Made by a program: the position numbers and the translations under genes
The notes under the pieces: model-generated
Told to the model about the DNA's origin: nothing
Databases searched by the model: none
The model's input: only the letters and a program-made list of their open reading frames with translations
Source: Fidelibacterota bacterium
GTDB lineage: Bacteria > Pseudomonadota > Alphaproteobacteria > Rhodospirillales > Rhodospirillaceae
NCBI GenBank assembly: GCA_947476895.1
Contig: CANJRX010000002.1
Location: forward strand, 62,001 to 126,000
Direction of reading: 5' to 3'
Length of the DNA: 64,000 nucleotides
Shown here: positions 62,318-64,000 of the stretch, piece by piece
How positions within the stretch are numbered: position 1 is the stretch's first letter
Layout: every line of letters starts with the position of its first letter

Positions 62318-62901
62318 GTAACGGCGTTTTCGGCGAGTTCACACAGGATATGCCCAATCAGGATATGCATTTCCTGAATGCGGGGCGTCGAAGGTGAGGG
62401 CACCTTCAGACAAATATCGCTTTTGGCTGAGAGTGCGCTTTCGCGTTCGCCGGTCAGGCTGATGGTTTTCATGCCGAGCTTGTGGGCCACGTCTACGGCT
62501 TTGACCACATTGGGGCTGTTGCCGCTGGTCGAAAGCGACACCAGCACGTCGCCCTTTTTGCCGCAGCCGTCCAGCGGCCGCGAGAAGACTTCGTCATAGC
62601 CGAAGTCGTTACCGATGGCTGTCAGCGCGGAAGAATTCGTGGTCAGCGAGATGCCCGGCAGCGGGCGGCGGTTTTTCATGAACCGGCCCGAGAGTTCCGC
62701 AGCGAGATGCTGTGCGTCTGCTGCCGAGCCGCCGTTGCCGCAAAAGTAAATCGCGCAGCCGGCGCGCAAGGCTTCAATCATGATGTCCGCGGCGCGGGCG
62801 ACATCGTCGGTATGCGCCTTCAATTTCTCGAGGTTCGCGATGTTTTGCGTCACAGCATCCAAGATCAATGCCGCATGCGCGCTGGTGGACGAAGAACTCA
62901 T
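62314..62901 (-). CDS. gmhA: Sedoheptulose-7-phosphate isomerase
   Basis: The 195-residue SIS-domain enzyme converts sedoheptulose 7-phosphate to D-glycero-D-manno-heptose 7-phosphate. CGNGGSAADAQHLAAEL and LVSLSTSGNSPNVVKAV are the phosphate-sugar binding segments, and LIGHILCELAE the C-terminal His. The ATG at 62901 has an AAGGAAC ribosome site. With the fusion gene downstream it starts the activated heptose pathway. Confidence 0.95.
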   Translation of the reverse strand: MSSSSTSAHAALILDAVTQNIANLEKLKAHTDDVARAADIMIEALRAGCAIYFCGNGGSAADAQHLAAELSGRFMKNRRPLPGISLTTNSSALTAIGNDFGYDEVFSRPLDGCGKKGDVLVSLSTSGNSPNVVKAVDVAHKLGMKTISLTGERESALSAKSDICLKVPSPSTPRIQEMHILIGHILCELAENAVT

Positions 62902-62930
62902 TTTAATCGTGTTCCTTAAGAGTGACGGGG

Positions 62931-63461
62931 TCACTTCACAAAGTGGCCAACCTGATCTCTGATCGACAGGACGGGATCGGACGTCGGCCACCACAGGCCG
63001 AGCGCGGGGTCATTCCAGACCAAAGTGAATTGTGAATCCGGATCGTAATAAGCGCTTTGTTTGTAGCTAAAGATCGCGCGGTCGCTCAGCACAAGGTGAC
63101 CATTCCCAAAGCCCGCCGGAACAATGACCTGGTGGCGGTTGTGTTCGGACAGCGTGAACGCCGTCCACTGACGGTACTGTTTGTGACCTTCTATATTGTT
63201 GATCACGACGAGATAAAATTTGCCTTCAAGGCAGCTGATCAACTTTGTCGTGCGGCGATCGCCGTGAATGCCGCGCAGGACATTCTTGGTGGAAATGGAA
63301 ATGTCGTCTTCGATGAAGCGCAGGCCCGTGACGCCGTGCGGCTCAAGCGCGGCCGCGTAATCGCGCTCGTTGTACGTCATGGTGTACCAGCCGCGGTGAT
63401 CTTCGAACACGTCGGGCTTTACGAGGAGAACGCCATCCAGTTTGGTCTTTTCGATAATCAC
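62931..63461 (-). CDS. RmlC-like dTDP-sugar 3,5-epimerase
   Basis: This 176-residue cupin epimerase is a distant homologue of RmlC at 4424. It keeps the His of NVLRGIHGD at 66 and the LSIRD Asp near 167. The start is GTG at 63461, just after an in-frame stop, so no earlier start is possible. It may act on dTDP-4-keto-6-deoxyglucose or on a GDP-heptose derivative; the cluster context fits either. Confidence 0.88.
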   Translation of the reverse strand: MIIEKTKLDGVLLVKPDVFEDHRGWYTMTYNERDYAAALEPHGVTGLRFIEDDISISTKNVLRGIHGDRRTTKLISCLEGKFYLVVINNIEGHKQYRQWTAFTLSEHNRHQVIVPAGFGNGHLVLSDRAIFSYKQSAYYDPDSQFTLVWNDPALGLWWPTSDPVLSIRDQVGHFVK

Positions 63462-63580
63462 GCCATCGCCCCGCTAAAAACTGATTTCGCTGCCGGTAAG
63501 GTGGACGCAGGTAGCTAATGAATGGCTAAAGCGCAAGCTTAAGACGCCTTAAAAACCTGATATGGCGATTGGCGAGGCAA

Positions 63581-63597
63581 ATCAACCTTAAGTTGAT
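63581..63597. promoter_or_regulatory. Inverted repeat in the divergent region 63462-63710
   Basis: ATCAAC and GTTGAT flank CTTAA, a 6-bp dyad. It lies between the right-hand operon start and the divergent gene at 63711, where an operator would be expected. No other clear signal is seen in the 249 bases. Confidence 0.4.
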
Positions 63598-63710
63598 ACC
63601 GGAGCTTGGTCTGCATTAGTAAAAGTTAACTGGGCGTCGGCTAAGCTGGACAGAGTGATACGCCTTTGCCATTTAAGCCACCCCGCTTTTATTGAAATCC
63701 CCCGAAGTCC

Positions 63711-64000
63711 ATGAACACCGAAGTCGGCCTTACCAACGTCAGCCTGGAAGACATTTGCCGGGAGCAGGGCCAGCCCTATTACCAACTGGCCGCGCCTAAA
63801 AACATCAGGCGACAGGTGAAGTCCCTTAAGGGTGTCACCGAGGAGCCCTACATTACGGCGCCGATGTATTGCGGTCGGGTCAACAATGTCGTGGTTTTCG
63901 GCAAAAGCTATGTCTGTGACACGCCCGGCCGCGCGGTGTTTTACCACCAGTCCCACCGCAACTACGCGCCGGAAGACTTTGTCCAATACTACACCAGCGA
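63711..64000 (+). CDS. N-terminal part of an unidentified protein, possibly a GT61-like glycosyltransferase
   Basis: The reading frame opens at the ATG at 63711 and has no stop to the window end (96 codons visible). The sequence is soluble and aromatic-rich, with RRQVKSLKGVTEEPYITAP and VCDTPGRAVFYHQSHRN. Proteins of capsule loci of the GT61 type can begin like this, but no decisive motif is present. It is divergent from the RmlC-like gene. Confidence 0.6.
   Translation, partial: MNTEVGLTNVSLEDICREQGQPYYQLAAPKNIRRQVKSLKGVTEEPYITAPMYCGRVNNVVVFGKSYVCDTPGRAVFYHQSHRNYAPEDFVQYYTS

Noticed and set aside
1-64000. Prophage, insertion sequence or genomic-island boundary
   Set aside because: I found no transposase, integrase, attachment-site repeat or tRNA. 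The two glycan loci look like normal chromosomal accessory regions.

Overview
The window is a densely packed, GC-rich chromosomal segment of an alphaproteobacterium. Evidence for the class: a GTTC-N7-GTTC SOS box in front of an imuA-imuB-dnaE2 cassette, a SAM-II riboswitch upstream of metZ, a B12-dependent ribonucleotide reductase with a PduO-type adenosyltransferase, a TIGR02302/DUF4175-type membrane protein facing a zinc-ribbon/DUF3426 protein, and the argD-argF-hslO and argH-lptM-lysA gene orders. I cannot place it in an order or genus. I see no rRNA, tRNA, transposase, prophage or CRISPR array. Both window ends cut a gene.

Left part, 1-8735, all on the minus strand: a surface-polysaccharide operon. 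It holds a GT2 glycosyltransferase, the dTDP-L-rhamnose genes rmlB-rmlD-rmlA-rmlC, a Wzm/Wzt ABC exporter with a C-terminal cargo domain, a tandem methyltransferase with a long coiled coil (a candidate chain terminator and ruler) and a second GT2 enzyme that runs off the window. Next come a HiPIP electron carrier (9112-9444) and the SOS mutagenesis cassette (9506-14914).

Middle part, 15000-41000: housekeeping and envelope genes. They include a Sel1-repeat protein, an HSDL2-like SDR, a Kef-type antiporter, cysE, an Lrp regulator, a CHAD protein, nrdJ, plsC, a YdcF-like protein and ftsE-ftsX. A zinc-ribbon gene follows that appears split from its very long, collagen-like, DUF3426-bearing second half. 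Then come a DUF4175-type protein, argH-lptM-lysA, tlpA, a PAP2 phosphatase with an ArnT-like glycosyltransferase, and hbd-etfA-etfB.

Right-middle part, 41100-53400: pduO, then an overlapping run lptG, PAP2 phosphatase, unknown protein, type III polyketide synthase and isoprenylcysteine-type methyltransferase, which suggests a methylated polyketide lipid made next to the LPS export machinery. After recX and an orphan ABC-2 permease comes the argD-argF-hslO operon. Facing it is metZ-apaG-folE, headed by a promoter, a SAM-II riboswitch and an intrinsic terminator.

Right end, 53375-64000: a second sugar and glycan locus. It encodes several methyltransferases, an RmlB-like dehydratase/epimerase, a Gfo/Idh/MocA oxidoreductase, a cupin, a TPR-GT41 glycosyltransferase, a fused heptose-1-phosphate nucleotidyltransferase/heptose bisphosphate phosphatase, gmhA and an RmlC-like epimerase. 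It probably makes an activated heptose and a branched or deoxy sugar. It has no RmlA of its own, so it may draw on the dTDP-sugar pool made by the left-hand locus.
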